Below are positions 1 through 5,855 of a DNA stretch of 10,972 bases, piece after piece (positions within the stretch are counted from its first letter, which is position 1; every line of letters begins with the position of its first letter). The position numbers and the translations under genes are program-made. A model generated the notes under the pieces. That model worked only from the letters and a program-made list of their open reading frames with translations, made no database searches and was not told the DNA's origin. The DNA is from Baffinella frigidus (Eukaryota; Cryptophyceae; Cryptomonadales; Baffinellaceae), in assembly GCA_026770585.1 (NCBI GenBank), contig MU646530.1, forward strand, positions 424,112-435,083. The letters run 5' to 3'.

Positions 1-63
1 AGAGAGAGAGAGAGAGAGAGAGGGGAAGAGAGAGAGAGAGAGAGAGAGAGGACGAGAGAGAGA
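1..63. repeat. (AG)n microsatellite
   Basis: Almost pure AG dinucleotide repeat with a few interruptions (GGGGA near 21, GACG near 51). It runs off the left edge, so its full length is unknown. It has no coding value. A similar GA-rich block recurs at 3430-3868. Confidence 0.97.
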
Positions 64-93
64 TCCAAGGTTTCGGGTAGCTTGACCACTCCC

Positions 94-104
94 GGGGGGG
101 GGGG
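94..104. repeat. poly-G run
   Basis: Eleven consecutive G follow CCC. Runs of 8-12 G or C recur through the window (306-315, 5270-5279, 5303-5310, 5994-6003, 10363-10372). Run lengths in the assembly may be unreliable. Confidence 0.9.
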
Positions 105-111
105 AAATATC

Positions 112-260
112 GATTTCACGGGGAAACGGTTTTAATATAAAACTTTCTGGCAATGCAATTTACTACACACAATGAGTTTTACTAGTAATATTAAAGCGTT
201 CGTGTAGTAATTTAAATTGAATCCAACGGTTTTAAATTAAAACCGTTTCCGCATTAGATT
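112..260. mobile_element. Family E foldback element, copy 1
   Basis: Outer arms 119-142 and 229-252 are inverted repeats with about one mismatch; each contains GGAAACGGTTTTAAT. An inner pair, 151-168 and 202-219, carries CAAT..TTTACTACAC and its complement and encloses a 69-base core unit. Ends resemble those of the copies at 4165, 2645 and 7309 (GATTTCA on the left, the complement of CAATCTAAT on the right). The core shares TTACTAGTAATATTAAAGC with two other copies. No protein is encoded. I infer a non-autonomous MITE-like unit; the exact ends are uncertain by several bases. Confidence 0.75.
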
Positions 261-316
261 GGAGGAATCAGAACACGGACGGATTTTCGTGTCCTTTCCA
301 GGGCTCCGGGGGGGGC

Positions 317-350
317 TCAGGGTTCAGGGTTCAGGGTTTCGGGTTTCGGG
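317..350 (+). repeat. Degenerate telomere-like tract (TTCAGGG/TTTCGGG)
   Basis: About five heptamers of TTCAGGG then TTTCGGG follow a G run at 306-315. They differ from canonical TTTAGGG by one base per unit. The tract is a short interstitial relic. Confidence 0.75.
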
Positions 351-393
351 CCGCGATTTCCTCGAGCGGGCATCTGGGGGGAAGATTGCGGGT

Positions 394-543
394 TTATCTC
401 AGAAAACGAGTTCCAAAACTCGTTTTCTTAAGTCAACCCCCCTACAAATTCGTCAACTTATTCTTTACTCTCCGCACAAGTTGACAAATTTATAGGGGAA
501 TTGACTTAAGAAAACGAGTTTTAGAACTCGTTTTCTGAGATAA
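394..543. repeat. Inverted repeat with 66-base arms and hairpins inside each arm
   Basis: Arm 394-459 pairs with arm 478-543 across an 18-base spacer. Each arm also contains its own small palindrome (AAAACGAGTT..AACTCGTTTT at 403-426 and 510-534). One strand can therefore fold as one long stem or as two lateral hairpins plus an inner stem. The arms include CTTAAGTCAA, a motif that recurs singly at 1538, 6200, 6752 and 7630. It is not obviously a member of families A-E. Confidence 0.9.
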
Positions 544-714
544 GGGTCCGAGGTTACGAGCCTTGTCAATACGGGTGTGCACTGGCTGTTGCCTACTAGG
601 AGTGGCGGGGAAGTATTGGAGCCATTGACCACTTTTTGCAGGCAGACTTTTTATGGTTTTTCAGTTTTCAGTTTTCAGTTTTTTTTAATGATTATTTATT
701 TATTTATTTAGGGT
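544..714. repeat. Unique spacer then AT-rich microsatellites
   Basis: Bases 544-655 hold nothing I recognise. Bases 662-682 are about three CAGTTTT units, and 691-710 are (ATTT)n. The tract abuts the tandem array that begins near 717. Confidence 0.8.
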
Positions 715-813
715 GAAGGGCAGACCACGCATCGTAGGGGCTGGGCTTGTTGCACGCAGGGGAGATCCAGTGCCGCCCGACCGAGATCAGCTCGTCCTTC
801 GCGAACGAGTTCT

Positions 814-981
814 AGGGCGGCGGTTGGCACAGGATATGGCGGCGGTTGGCAGGATAGGGCGGCAGTTGGCAGGATAGGACAGCAGTTGGCACAGGATACG
901 GCAGCAGTTGGCAGGATAGGGCAGCAGTTGGCAGGATAGGGCGGCAGTTGGCAGGATAGGGCGGCAGTTGGCAGGATAGGG
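814..981. repeat. Minisatellite, GGCAGTTGGCAGGATAGG-type, block 1
   Basis: About eight imperfect units of 19-22 bases (GCAGTTGGCAGGATAGGGC, some with GGCACAGGATA). Units vary at C/A and length, the usual pattern of an unstable minisatellite. Confidence 0.93.
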
Positions 982-1074
982 CAGACCATGCGTCGTAGGG
1001 GCCGGGCTTGTTGCAGGCAGGGGAGATCCAGTGCCGCCCGACCGAGATCAGCTCGTCCTTCGCGAACGAGTTCT

Positions 1075-1220
1075 AGGGCGGCGGTTGGCAAGATATGGCG
1101 GTGGTTGGCAGGATAGGGCAGCAGTTGGCAGGATAGGGCAGCAGTTGGCAGGATAGGGCGTCAGTTGGCAGGATAGGGCGGCAGTTGGCACAGGATAGGG
1201 CAGCAGTTGGCAGGATAGGA
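1075..1220. repeat. Minisatellite, block 2
   Basis: The same ~20-base unit as 814-981, about seven copies, with one GCGTCAGTTGG variant. It sits between the second and third copies of the 93-base segment. Confidence 0.93.
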
Positions 1221-1376
1221 CAGACCATGCGTCGTAGGGGCCGGGCTTGTTGCAGGCAGGGGAGATCCAGTGCCGCCCGACCGAGATCAGCTCGTCCTTC
1301 GCGAACGAGTTCTTATCCCACACCTACCCACAGTGGCCGAACATCAGTGGGCAGCGGCGCCCACTCCAGTGTGGTA

Positions 1377-1418
1377 TTTGACCAGTTTGACATTTGACCA
1401 GTTTGACCAGTCTGACCA
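1377..1418. repeat. Short tandem repeat TTTGACCAG
   Basis: TTTGACCAG recurs with spacers of one to six bases in four to five units, the last one diverged (TCTGACCAC). Bases 1314-1376 and 1419-1533 around it contain nothing I recognise. Confidence 0.8.
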
Positions 1419-1561
1419 CCCGCCCACACTCACACAGTCACGATGCATCGAGGGTTTGTTCCTGGGATGGACGCTAGGTCGTTGCTCGAAAAAGAGTCCC
1501 TCCACCCTGGATGGAACATTATGGTATTTTGAGTATTCTTAAGTCAACTCCCCTTGGAGAT

Positions 1562-1580
1562 GGCGCCACAATGTGGCGCC
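1562..1580. repeat. Perfect 19-base palindrome
   Basis: GGCGCCACA and TGTGGCGCC are separated by one A. It lies 20 bases after the recurrent TTCTTAAGTCAAC motif at 1536. Too short to assign to a family. Confidence 0.85.
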
Positions 1581-1744
1581 CCCGTGATGAATCGATCTGG
1601 TACAAAAAGGTCTAATATGTATTTTAGTGGTATAAAACATGTCAACTTTTGCGATAAAGGGTTATTCGGGATTGGCCGCAAGTCCCCTCCAGGGTGGCCT
1701 AATCCGGGAACAAGTATTTTTTCTTCGTATACGTTGTATACTTG

Positions 1745-1815
1745 GTGATATACGACTCTGGGTAGGTCCCTCGAGATTATCTTCTCTCTCGAGTGACCTC
1801 CCCAGAGTCTATCAC
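1745..1815. repeat. Inverted repeat with ~30-base arms
   Basis: Arm 1745-1776 (GTGATATACGACTCTGGG..) pairs with arm 1786-1815 (..CCCCAGAGTCTATCAC) with a few mismatches and a ~9-base loop. The motif CCTCCAGGGTGG occurs as a direct repeat on both sides (1687-1698 and 1831-1842). A small GTATACGTTGTATAC palindrome lies at 1727-1741. This is probably one composite foldback unit spanning about 1680-1850. Confidence 0.8.
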
Positions 1816-1915
1816 TTTTAAAAATCTGCCCTCCAGGGTGGTGTCCCACACCTGCCACCCCCAGTTTATCCGGGGAAACATTTTTTAAAAAATTTTCCTT
1901 GATTTCCACACACCC

Positions 1916-2123
1916 GCTCGCCACAAACCGCCTGCAAACAACACAAGGTGCCGCCCCACCACACAGAGGGCTTTATCTGGGGAATTTTGTTTTTCTTTGA
2001 TCTCCTGGCAACGAAAATTACTACACAAATGCTTTAATATCACTAGTAAGAACGAATTGTGTAGTAACTTTCGTTGCCAGGAAATGAGAAAAAAATAGGC
2101 TCGCCACGAACCGCCACGAAACA
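1916..2123. repeat. Direct-repeat pair flanking a foldback element
   Basis: GCTCGCCACRAACCGCC occurs at 1916-1932 and 2099-2115, with similarity continuing a few bases further. Between them lies the E element at 1999-2087. Differences include CA versus CG in CCACAAACC/CCACGAACC. Confidence 0.75.
1999..2087 (-). mobile_element. Family E foldback element, short-stem copy
   Basis: Arms 2004-2028 and 2057-2081 pair at about 24 of 25 positions and contain CAACGAAAATTACTACACAA. Read on the minus strand, the core contains TTACTAGTGATATTAAAGC, matching the cores at 151-219 and 4202-4270. The stem outside the core is only a few bases, unlike the long stems of the other copies. Ends are near GATCTCCTGG on the left and CCAGGAAATGAG on the right. 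Confidence 0.75.
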
Positions 2124-2133
2124 TCGAAGCTTT

Positions 2134-2283
2134 CCACCAACCCTCACGGCTTGGGCAAATCGACGATGTTCGATTCGGGATTTCAAGGGGGTTGACGTCG
2201 GAATCCGACTTCAGCGGCTCCAATTCCCCTTGGAATCGGAAAGTTGAAAATCGTCGATTTGCCCCAGCCGTGAGGGTTGGTGG
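2134..2283. mobile_element. Family A palindromic element, complete copy 1
   Basis: 150 bases. Terminal arms of ~34 bases, CCACCAACCCTCACGG.. at the left and its complement at the right, match with one or two mismatches. The centre holds GTCGGAATCCGAC. The interior half-site AAGGGGAATTGGAGCCG (minus strand here) is shared with copies at 7209 and 9245. Because it is uninterrupted it serves as the empty reference for the nested copy at 7209-7494. I infer a non-autonomous MITE-like element. Confidence 0.85.
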
Positions 2284-2297
2284 TTCGTATACCGCGA

Positions 2298-2330
2298 CGG
2301 AAACGAATCTCATCGTGAGATTCGTTTCCG
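2298..2330. repeat. Perfect hairpin, 15-bp stem, TCG loop
   Basis: CGGAAACGAATCTCA and TGAGATTCGTTTCCG are perfectly complementary around TCG. It lies 14 bases after a family A element. The palindrome resembles E-family ends (GGAAAC, ATCTCA), so it could be a shrunken E derivative. Confidence 0.9.
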
Positions 2331-2409
2331 CTAGCCCTCCAACCCTTTTCACTGAACCCAGCCCACTCGGAACACTACGGAGAACCACCTAAAGTCAATA
2401 ATTTGATTT

Positions 2410-2438
2410 AACATCCCGCCGACCGGCGGGATGTTTTT
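2410..2438. repeat. GC-rich hairpin followed by T run
   Basis: AACATCCCGCC, GACC loop, GGCGGGATGTT, then TTT. In a bacterium this would be read as an intrinsic terminator. In this eukaryote-like, palindrome-rich context, with no gene upstream, I call it only a hairpin. Confidence 0.85.
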
Positions 2439-2486
2439 CATTTTACCACACGATCTACAAGTAAAGTTGATTCTACCCGAGAAATA

Positions 2487-2574
2487 CGCCAAAAGTGTTG
2501 GGAATTGGAGCTGTTTGCTGGCGGAGTTTTAAAAATCTGTACCACGATAAGCCATCTAAACACTTTTAGCGCGA
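2487..2574. repeat. Inverted repeat with short arms
   Basis: CGCCAAAAGTGTT (about 2487-2499) and AACACTTTTAGCG (about 2559-2571) pair with one mismatch around a ~60-base interior that I do not recognise. It may be an eroded foldback element. Confidence 0.65.
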
Positions 2575-2644
2575 ACGAGTGTGTGTGAAAATCCCACTGA
2601 TGCCCTGGCGCGGAATTTCAATTAAAAGCTCGGCGACTGGACAT

Positions 2645-2815
2645 TGATTTCATCCTGACGAGTATTCATCATGAATACGATTTTGTGGTGTATCTTAAGG
2701 GGTAAACTAAGACAGTCGTCTATCTAAACTTCATTTAGAGCCGTAAGATACACCAAACTCGAATCGGAGATCCCCGAAATCGTATTTATTATGAACACTC
2801 GACGGGATTAGATTG
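2645..2815. mobile_element. Family E-like foldback element with a different core
   Basis: Outer arms 2651-2684 and 2776-2808 pair imperfectly (CATCCTGACGAGTATTCAT.. with its complement). An inner perfect pair, GGTGTATCTTA (2687-2697) and TAAGATACACC (2744-2754), encloses a 46-base core. Ends (GATTTCATCC on the left, GGATTAGATTG on the right) match other E elements, but the inner boundary motif is not TTACTACAC. It looks like a sister subfamily with another core. Confidence 0.7.
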
Positions 2816-2873
2816 CGGCTACGTTTTGTGGGAATTCCAGTAATTTCCACCCAATTTCCACAAAACCTAGCCG
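2816..2873. repeat. Hairpin, 21-base arms
   Basis: CGGCTACGTTTTGTGGGAATT (split by one mismatch at CTACG/CTAGG) pairs with 2853-2873 at 19 of 21 positions around a 16-base loop. It abuts the foldback element that ends at 2815. Confidence 0.85.
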
Positions 2874-2913
2874 TAATGCCCAGACCCCGTGCATTTTATT
2901 TAAATACTCAGCG

Positions 2914-2923
2914 GGATGAAATC
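2914..2923 (-). mobile_element. Possible solitary E-family end
   Basis: GGATGAAATC matches the right end of the E element at 7309-7477. No partner arm is visible nearby, so this could be a relic or chance. Confidence 0.35.
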
Positions 2924-3013
2924 CGAGCAGGATTTATGTCCCAGGAAAACCTGTAATATTTTCTTAGGCGTGGGTGTTATCTGGCGCGTGCGGTGGAGAT
3001 GTTCCGTGACCTT

Positions 3014-3153
3014 AGGGTAGTTAGGCCTACGGCATTGCCTAGGACCTCCTACCGTAGGCCGAGACTTTTTGGTCCTAGGATCCCTCGGCCTACGGTAGGA
3101 GGTCCTAGGCAATACCGTAGGCCTCACTACCCCATTTTCAGGCTGTTACCCTA
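3014..3153 (-). mobile_element. Family B palindrome, copy with altered left end
   Basis: Arms 3015-3064 and 3084-3133 carry AGGCCTACGGCATTGCCTAG and complement, with the 7-base-unit motif CCTACCGTAGGC. The spacer contains GGTCCTAGGATCCCTC, the reverse complement of the spacer in the copy at 6940-7103, so this copy is inverted relative to it. The right side continues CCCCATTTTCAGGCTGTTACCCTA as in the full copy, in two shorter pieces matching it closely. The left side lacks the matching AATAGGGTAACGG end. Confidence 0.85.
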
Positions 3154-3187
3154 TGAATACGTGCCAGTGTGCCACCCGCCATCCCAC

Positions 3188-3255
3188 AACATATTGTCCC
3201 TACGAAGGGACAATATGTTCAAACACAGCAGGCTACGAAGGGACAACAAGTTCAA
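3188..3255. repeat. Hairpin overlapping a 33-base tandem duplication
   Basis: AACATATTGTCCC and GGGACAATATGTT (3188-3200, 3207-3219) form a perfect 13-bp stem with loop TACGAA. The segment CTACGAAGGGACAA..GTTCAAA is repeated at period 33 (3200 and 3233). The second copy has no pairing partner. Confidence 0.8.
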
Positions 3256-3263
3256 ATAATTTC

Positions 3264-3335
3264 CCGTGACCTTATCAGTAGGACCCCCCCCCTATGTCCC
3301 TGCGGATTGCCTACCGTAGGGTCGTGGGTCTTATC
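3264..3335. repeat. Family B relics and C-run spacer
   Basis: CCCGTGACCTTA here repeats TCCGTGACCTTA at 3003-3014, and TGCCTACCGTAGGGTC resembles the inner arm of family B. No intact arm pair is seen. Bases 3336-3429 hold nothing else that I recognise. Confidence 0.5.
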
Positions 3336-3429
3336 GCTTAAGGGTTATTCGCGTGTTGTTGTTGGTGGTGTTGCGCGTGCGTGCCATCGATGCCGAAGGG
3401 AGCAAGGGGGGGGGTCTAGCTCTGTGTAA

Positions 3430-3436
3430 GAGGGAG

Positions 3437-3472
<36 letters not shown>

Positions 3473-3638
3473 CTCGACGAGAAGCTCATTCTGACCCTCA
3501 ACGACCTGCATGCTCTCCGAGTCGCGCGACAGAGAGCGCGCGCGCGAGAGAGAAAGAGAGAGAGAGAGTGTGTGTGTGAAAGAGAGAGAGAGAGAAGGAG
3601 AGAGGGAGCGAGAGAGAGAGAGGGAGCGAGAGAGAGGG

Positions 3639-3673
<35 letters not shown>

Positions 3674-3868
3674 CCTCGACGAGGAGCTCATTCTGACCCT
3701 CAATGACCTGCATGCTCTCCGAGTCGCGCGAGAGAGAGCGCGCGCGCGAGAGAGAAAGAGAGAGAGTGTGTGTGTGTGAAAGAGGGAGGGAGGGAGGGAG
3801 GGAGAGAGAGCGAGAGCGAGAGAGAGAGGGAGGGAGGCAGGGAGGGAGGGGGAGAGAGAGAGACAGAC
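3430..3868. repeat. GA-rich microsatellite block with GT and GC sub-tracts
   Basis: Long AG runs interrupted by (CG)n near 3537 and 3739, (TG)n near 3570 and 3768, and GGGA runs near 3783. Two interruptions share the same order (GCGCGCGCGAGAGAGAAAG then TGTGTGTG), so the block grew by segment duplication of about 200 bases. All reading frames give Arg-Glu or Ser-Leu repeats and are not genes. Confidence 0.95.
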
Positions 3869-3916
3869 CTCGACGAGAAGCTCATTCTGACCCTCAATGA
3901 CCTGCATGCTCTCCGA
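3473..3916. repeat. Three copies of a conserved 48-57 base segment
   Basis: A segment from CTCGACGAG to GCATGCTCTCCGA occurs at 3473-3529, 3675-3731 and 3869-3916 (spacing 202 and 194). It is far better conserved than the GA tracts between. Differences are few: AAG/GAG, AAC/AAT, and divergence after CTCCGA in copy 3. Read on the plus strand it gives LDEKLILTLNDLHALRVAR-like peptide in all three. I take it as the unique part of a ~200-base tandem unit; its conservation may simply reflect recent duplication. Confidence 0.85.
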
Positions 3917-3928
3917 ATGCTCCCATTG

Positions 3929-4043
3929 CACCTGCCACCAACAGCCCAAATAGACTCAGACATTGCTAGAGATAGACTCAGACATTGCTAGAGAGATCGT
4001 GTGCCGGAAGCTTCTGACCAAACCCAGCATGTCAACCCTGCCA
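3929..4043. repeat. Segmental duplication, copy without insertion (empty site)
   Basis: Contains a 22-base tandem pair (TAGACTCAGACATTGCTAGA-type, 3951-3972 and 3973-3994) and then GATCGTGTGCCGGAAGCTTC onward to about 4043. The same flanks recur at 4125-4164 and 4309-4353, separated by an E element. This copy lacks the element and is the empty-site reference. Confidence 0.85.
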
Positions 4044-4058
4044 CCCGCCAAAAACACG

Positions 4059-4093
4059 GTTGAAATGGAGTGGCCTCGCACATGAATTTCAAC
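4059..4093. repeat. Small inverted repeat
   Basis: GTTGAAAT (4059-4066) and ATTTCAAC (4086-4093) are complementary around a 19-base loop. The rest of 4044-4124 shows nothing else. Confidence 0.55.
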
Positions 4094-4164
4094 GAATGTT
4101 TTGCATTACGGGATCGGTCGGTCGTGCCACCAGCCGCCTACATAGACTGAGACATTGCTAGAGA

Positions 4165-4308
4165 TCTCATATGGAAACACTTATAATTTACAAACCAGAT
4201 TCAATGAAATTTACTACACATAACGATCTTTACTAGTAGTATTAAAGCAAACGTGTAGTAATTTCCATTGGGTTCAAGTTTATAAATTGTAAGTGTTTCC
4301 GTATGAGA
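4165..4308. mobile_element. Family E foldback element with empty-site evidence
   Basis: Arms 4163-4195 and 4278-4310 pair at 30 of 33 positions; all three mismatches are T/C. The core 4202-4270 is 69 bases, the same length as copy 1, with TTACTACACA / GTGTAGTAA boundaries and TTACTAGTAGTATTAAAGC inside. The flanks match the uninterrupted duplicate at 3929-4043, so this is an inserted unit of ~144 bases. The exact boundary and target duplication are blurred by the GAGA at the junction. No reading frame of note. Confidence 0.85.
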
Positions 4309-4401
4309 TCGTGCGCCAGAAGCTTCTGACCAAACCCAGCACGTCAACCTCGTAATAGTCAAAACCCGAGTGAGGCAGAGCTAGGACCAGCCATCCCAAG
4401 A

Positions 4402-4506
4402 GGCTCAAATAGTGCCCTGGACGGTGTTCGATTTTACCTTGCATCGGGGCCGGATCCGACCCCGATCCAAGGTAAATCGAAAATGCCCCAGAGCACTATT
4501 TGAGCC
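4402..4506. mobile_element. Family C palindromic element, intact copy
   Basis: 105 bases with ends GGCTCAAATAGTGC and GCACTATTTGAGCC, inner arms TCGATTTTACCTT / AAGGTAAATCGA, and centre GGATCC. It matches the copy at 5222-5431 once that copy's 105-base insertion plus duplication is removed, so both are the same length. The following CACCTCCAAG is also shared, so the right boundary may lie further out. Confidence 0.85.
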
Positions 4507-4519
4507 ACCTCCAAGTTTT

Positions 4520-4544
4520 GCGCACCTGCCGCGCCGTCGCGATT
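4520..4544. repeat. Dispersed repeat GCACCTGCCRCGCC..CGCGATT
   Basis: GCGCACCTGCCGCGCCGTCG followed by CGATT occurs here and, with three substitutions, at 5780-5804. Here it precedes the palindrome at 4545; at 5780 it precedes the one at 5856. Confidence 0.7.
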
Positions 4545-4754
4545 CCACTCGAGGCTAGAAATGTGAGTATTTTAAAACAGGGAGTCTTTTACAAGTGAAA
4601 AAAAGAAGAAATGTGTAGTAAGTTTCATACAAATAGGGGCGTTTGGTCACGTAGCTGGGGGGATTCCCCCAGCTACGTGACCAAGCCTGCCCGTGACTGG
4701 TACTAAATCTAACAACCCCACATTTAAAATACTCCCTATTCCAGCCTCGAGTGG
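4545..4754. repeat. Composite inverted repeat with central perfect hairpin
   Basis: Outer arms CCACTCGAGGCT (4545-4556) and AGCCTCGAGTGG (4743-4754) are perfect. Second arms with GTGAGTATTTTAAA / TTTAAAATACTCCC are imperfect. At the centre, 4643-4684 is a perfect hairpin: TTGGTCACGTAGCTGGGGG, loop GATT, and the complement. A lone GTGTAGTAAGTTTCAT at 4613-4628 resembles one side of an E core, so the unit may contain E-derived DNA. Confidence 0.85.
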
Positions 4755-4796
4755 TTCAAATACAGTTTTCTATGGCCATGCCAAAACGATTTACGT

Positions 4797-5131
4797 ACAG
4801 TTTTCCATGGCCTCGCCAAAATGAACGACTCACAGTTTTCCATGGCCACGCCCAGTGCCTTACAGCGATGCTGGCCCACGTGCGTTACGCCAGCTGTGGA
4901 GCGAAATTGACTTAGAACTGACCTCAGGGGAGCCTCATGACCTGTGGGACCTGAGACCCTCCAGCTGTGCGGTGACAAAATGGCTCCAATTTCCCCATTT
5001 ACCCATTTTCCGGTGGCCAACTTCTCTGCACAGCGCTCTACAGTTTTCCATGGCCTCGCCAAAATGAACGACACACATTATTCCATAGCCACACCCCGTG
5101 CCTGACAGCGATGCTGGCCCACGTGCCTTAC
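4797..5131. repeat. Direct duplication, ~92 bases, 243 apart
   Basis: ACAGTTTTCCATGGCCTCGC through CAGCGATGCTGGCCCACGTG occurs at 4797-4888 and 5040-5131 with a handful of changes. A sub-motif CAGTTTTCYATGGCC also occurs at 4773 and 4833, a nested short tandem. CCCACGTGCCTTACG recurs again at 5183. The interior (4889-5039) has no recognised element and no convincing coding frame. Confidence 0.85.
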
Positions 5132-5221
5132 TTCGAGGTGCTCCGGCAAAAGTGGACATCTGCAACTTACAGAGGTTCCTCCGCCCACGTGCCTTACGAC
5201 AGCTGAGCGGTGATTTCCCAC

Positions 5222-5431
5222 GGCTCAAATAGTGGTTTAGGGTTCAGGGTTTAGGGTTTAGGTAGAGTGCCCCCCCCCCGAAATTTCAGAGGTAAATTTT
5301 GACCCCCCCCGCCAATTTAAACCCTAAACCCTAAACGTGCCCTGGAAGGTCTTCGGTTTCACCTTGGACCGGGGTCGGATCCGGCCCCGATCCAAGGTAA
5401 ATCGAAACTGCCCCAGAGCACTGTTTGAGCC
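5222..5431. mobile_element. Family C palindromic element split by an insertion
   Basis: GGCTCAAATAGTG at 5222-5234 resumes as GTGCCCTGG at 5337 and ends GCACTGTTTGAGCC at 5431. Removing 5235-5339 leaves a 105-base element like 4402-4506, with GGATCC at the centre and TCGGTTTCACCTTGG / CCAAGGTAAATCGA arms. The copies differ by about a dozen substitutions, so the insertion is younger than the split of the two C copies or affected only this lineage. Confidence 0.85.
5235..5336. mobile_element. Telomere-repeat-ended insertion (102 bases) with GTG target duplication
   Basis: Begins GTTTAGGGTTCAGGGTTTAG and ends AAACCCTAAACCCTAAAC, so its terminal inverted repeats are telomere-type heptamers. It is flanked by GTG on both sides, while the uninterrupted family C copy has one GTG. 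The interior is AGAGTGCCCCCCCCCCG..AGGTAAATTTTGACCCCCCCC, which recurs without telomere ends at 5986-6037. No coding capacity. Confidence 0.8.
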
Positions 5432-5513
5432 ACCTCCAAGGGCTGGTGGAGAATGGGGTAGAGGCTCTCCTCACACTTGTGGCAAGGCGCGGGAGGGTAT
5501 GGGGGGGGCAGAG

Positions 5514-5662
5514 TTACTTTACTAATTGGTTGCCAGAGCTACTTTACTATATTGGGGGGGGGGGTAGAGGGTCGGGGAATCGAAGCTACTTCACTGTTAG
5601 ATACGCGACTTACTACAGTTACTTAACTGTATTGGCGGGGCCGGTTATTTGAGTTACTTGAC
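5514..5662. repeat. Interspersed short repeat AGYTACTTNACT..ATTGG
   Basis: AGTTACTTTACTAATTGG (5514), AGCTACTTTACTATATTGG (5538), AGCTACTTCACTGTT (5584), AGTTACTTAACTGTATTGG (5618) and AGTTACTTGAC (5652) form five variants at spacing 24-46. The period is irregular. Confidence 0.7.
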
Positions 5663-5667
5663 ATACT

Positions 5668-5758
5668 ATCCTCTAGCAGGTCCAAATAAATAAGGATAAA
5701 GGTTGAATAAATGGCTCCAACTAAAGTGATTATATTACTATTAGACCTGCAAGAGGAT
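5668..5758. repeat. Inverted repeat, 15-base arms
   Basis: ATCCTCTAGCAGGTC (5668-5682) and GACCTGCAAGAGGAT (5744-5758) pair at 14 of 15 positions around an AT-rich 61-base interior of unknown nature. Confidence 0.8.
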
Positions 5759-5855
5759 ATTGCCACTCCAAACCGATGAGCGCACCTGCCACGCCACCGC
5801 GATTTTGACGCGATTTTCGAAAAAGCGATTTTGGAAAACTGGGCTTGGCCAAACT

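Larger units (their letters stand above)
717..1313. repeat. Higher-order tandem array: 93-base segment x3 with minisatellite spacers
   Basis: A 93-base segment beginning CAGACCAYGCRTCGTAGGGG and ending GCGAACGAGTTCT occurs at 721-813, 982-1074 and 1221-1313 with only a few substitutions. The gaps are filled by a ~20-base minisatellite, so the super-unit is 239-261 bases. Reading frames across the array give only Cys/Pro/Leu/Ala-rich periodic peptides on the minus strand. I see no start context or splice sites and do not call a protein. Confidence 0.93.

Noticed and set aside
814-1220. Regular ~20-base repeats considered as CRISPR
   Set aside because: Units are contiguous, with no unique spacers, and vary like a minisatellite.
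2168-2176. GTTCGATTC resembling a tRNA T-loop / B box
   Set aside because: No acceptor, D or anticodon arms around it; it lies inside a family A palindrome.
1885-2388. Minus-strand open frame of 167 codons
   Set aside because: It runs through an E element, a family A palindrome and a hairpin, with no domain and no conserved counterpart in the other copies.
2410-2438. Intrinsic bacterial terminator
   Set aside because: No gene upstream and the window is eukaryote-like; many hairpins occur without T runs.
2655-2686. CTGACGAG followed by a 6-bp stem and GATT, hammerhead-like
   Set aside because: The required GAAA is GATT and no stem I/III partners with UH are seen; the stem is part of a foldback arm.
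3416-3949. Open frames of 60-177 codons on both strands
   Set aside because: They translate GA/CT repeats into Arg-Glu or Ser-Leu strings and change frame with repeat length.
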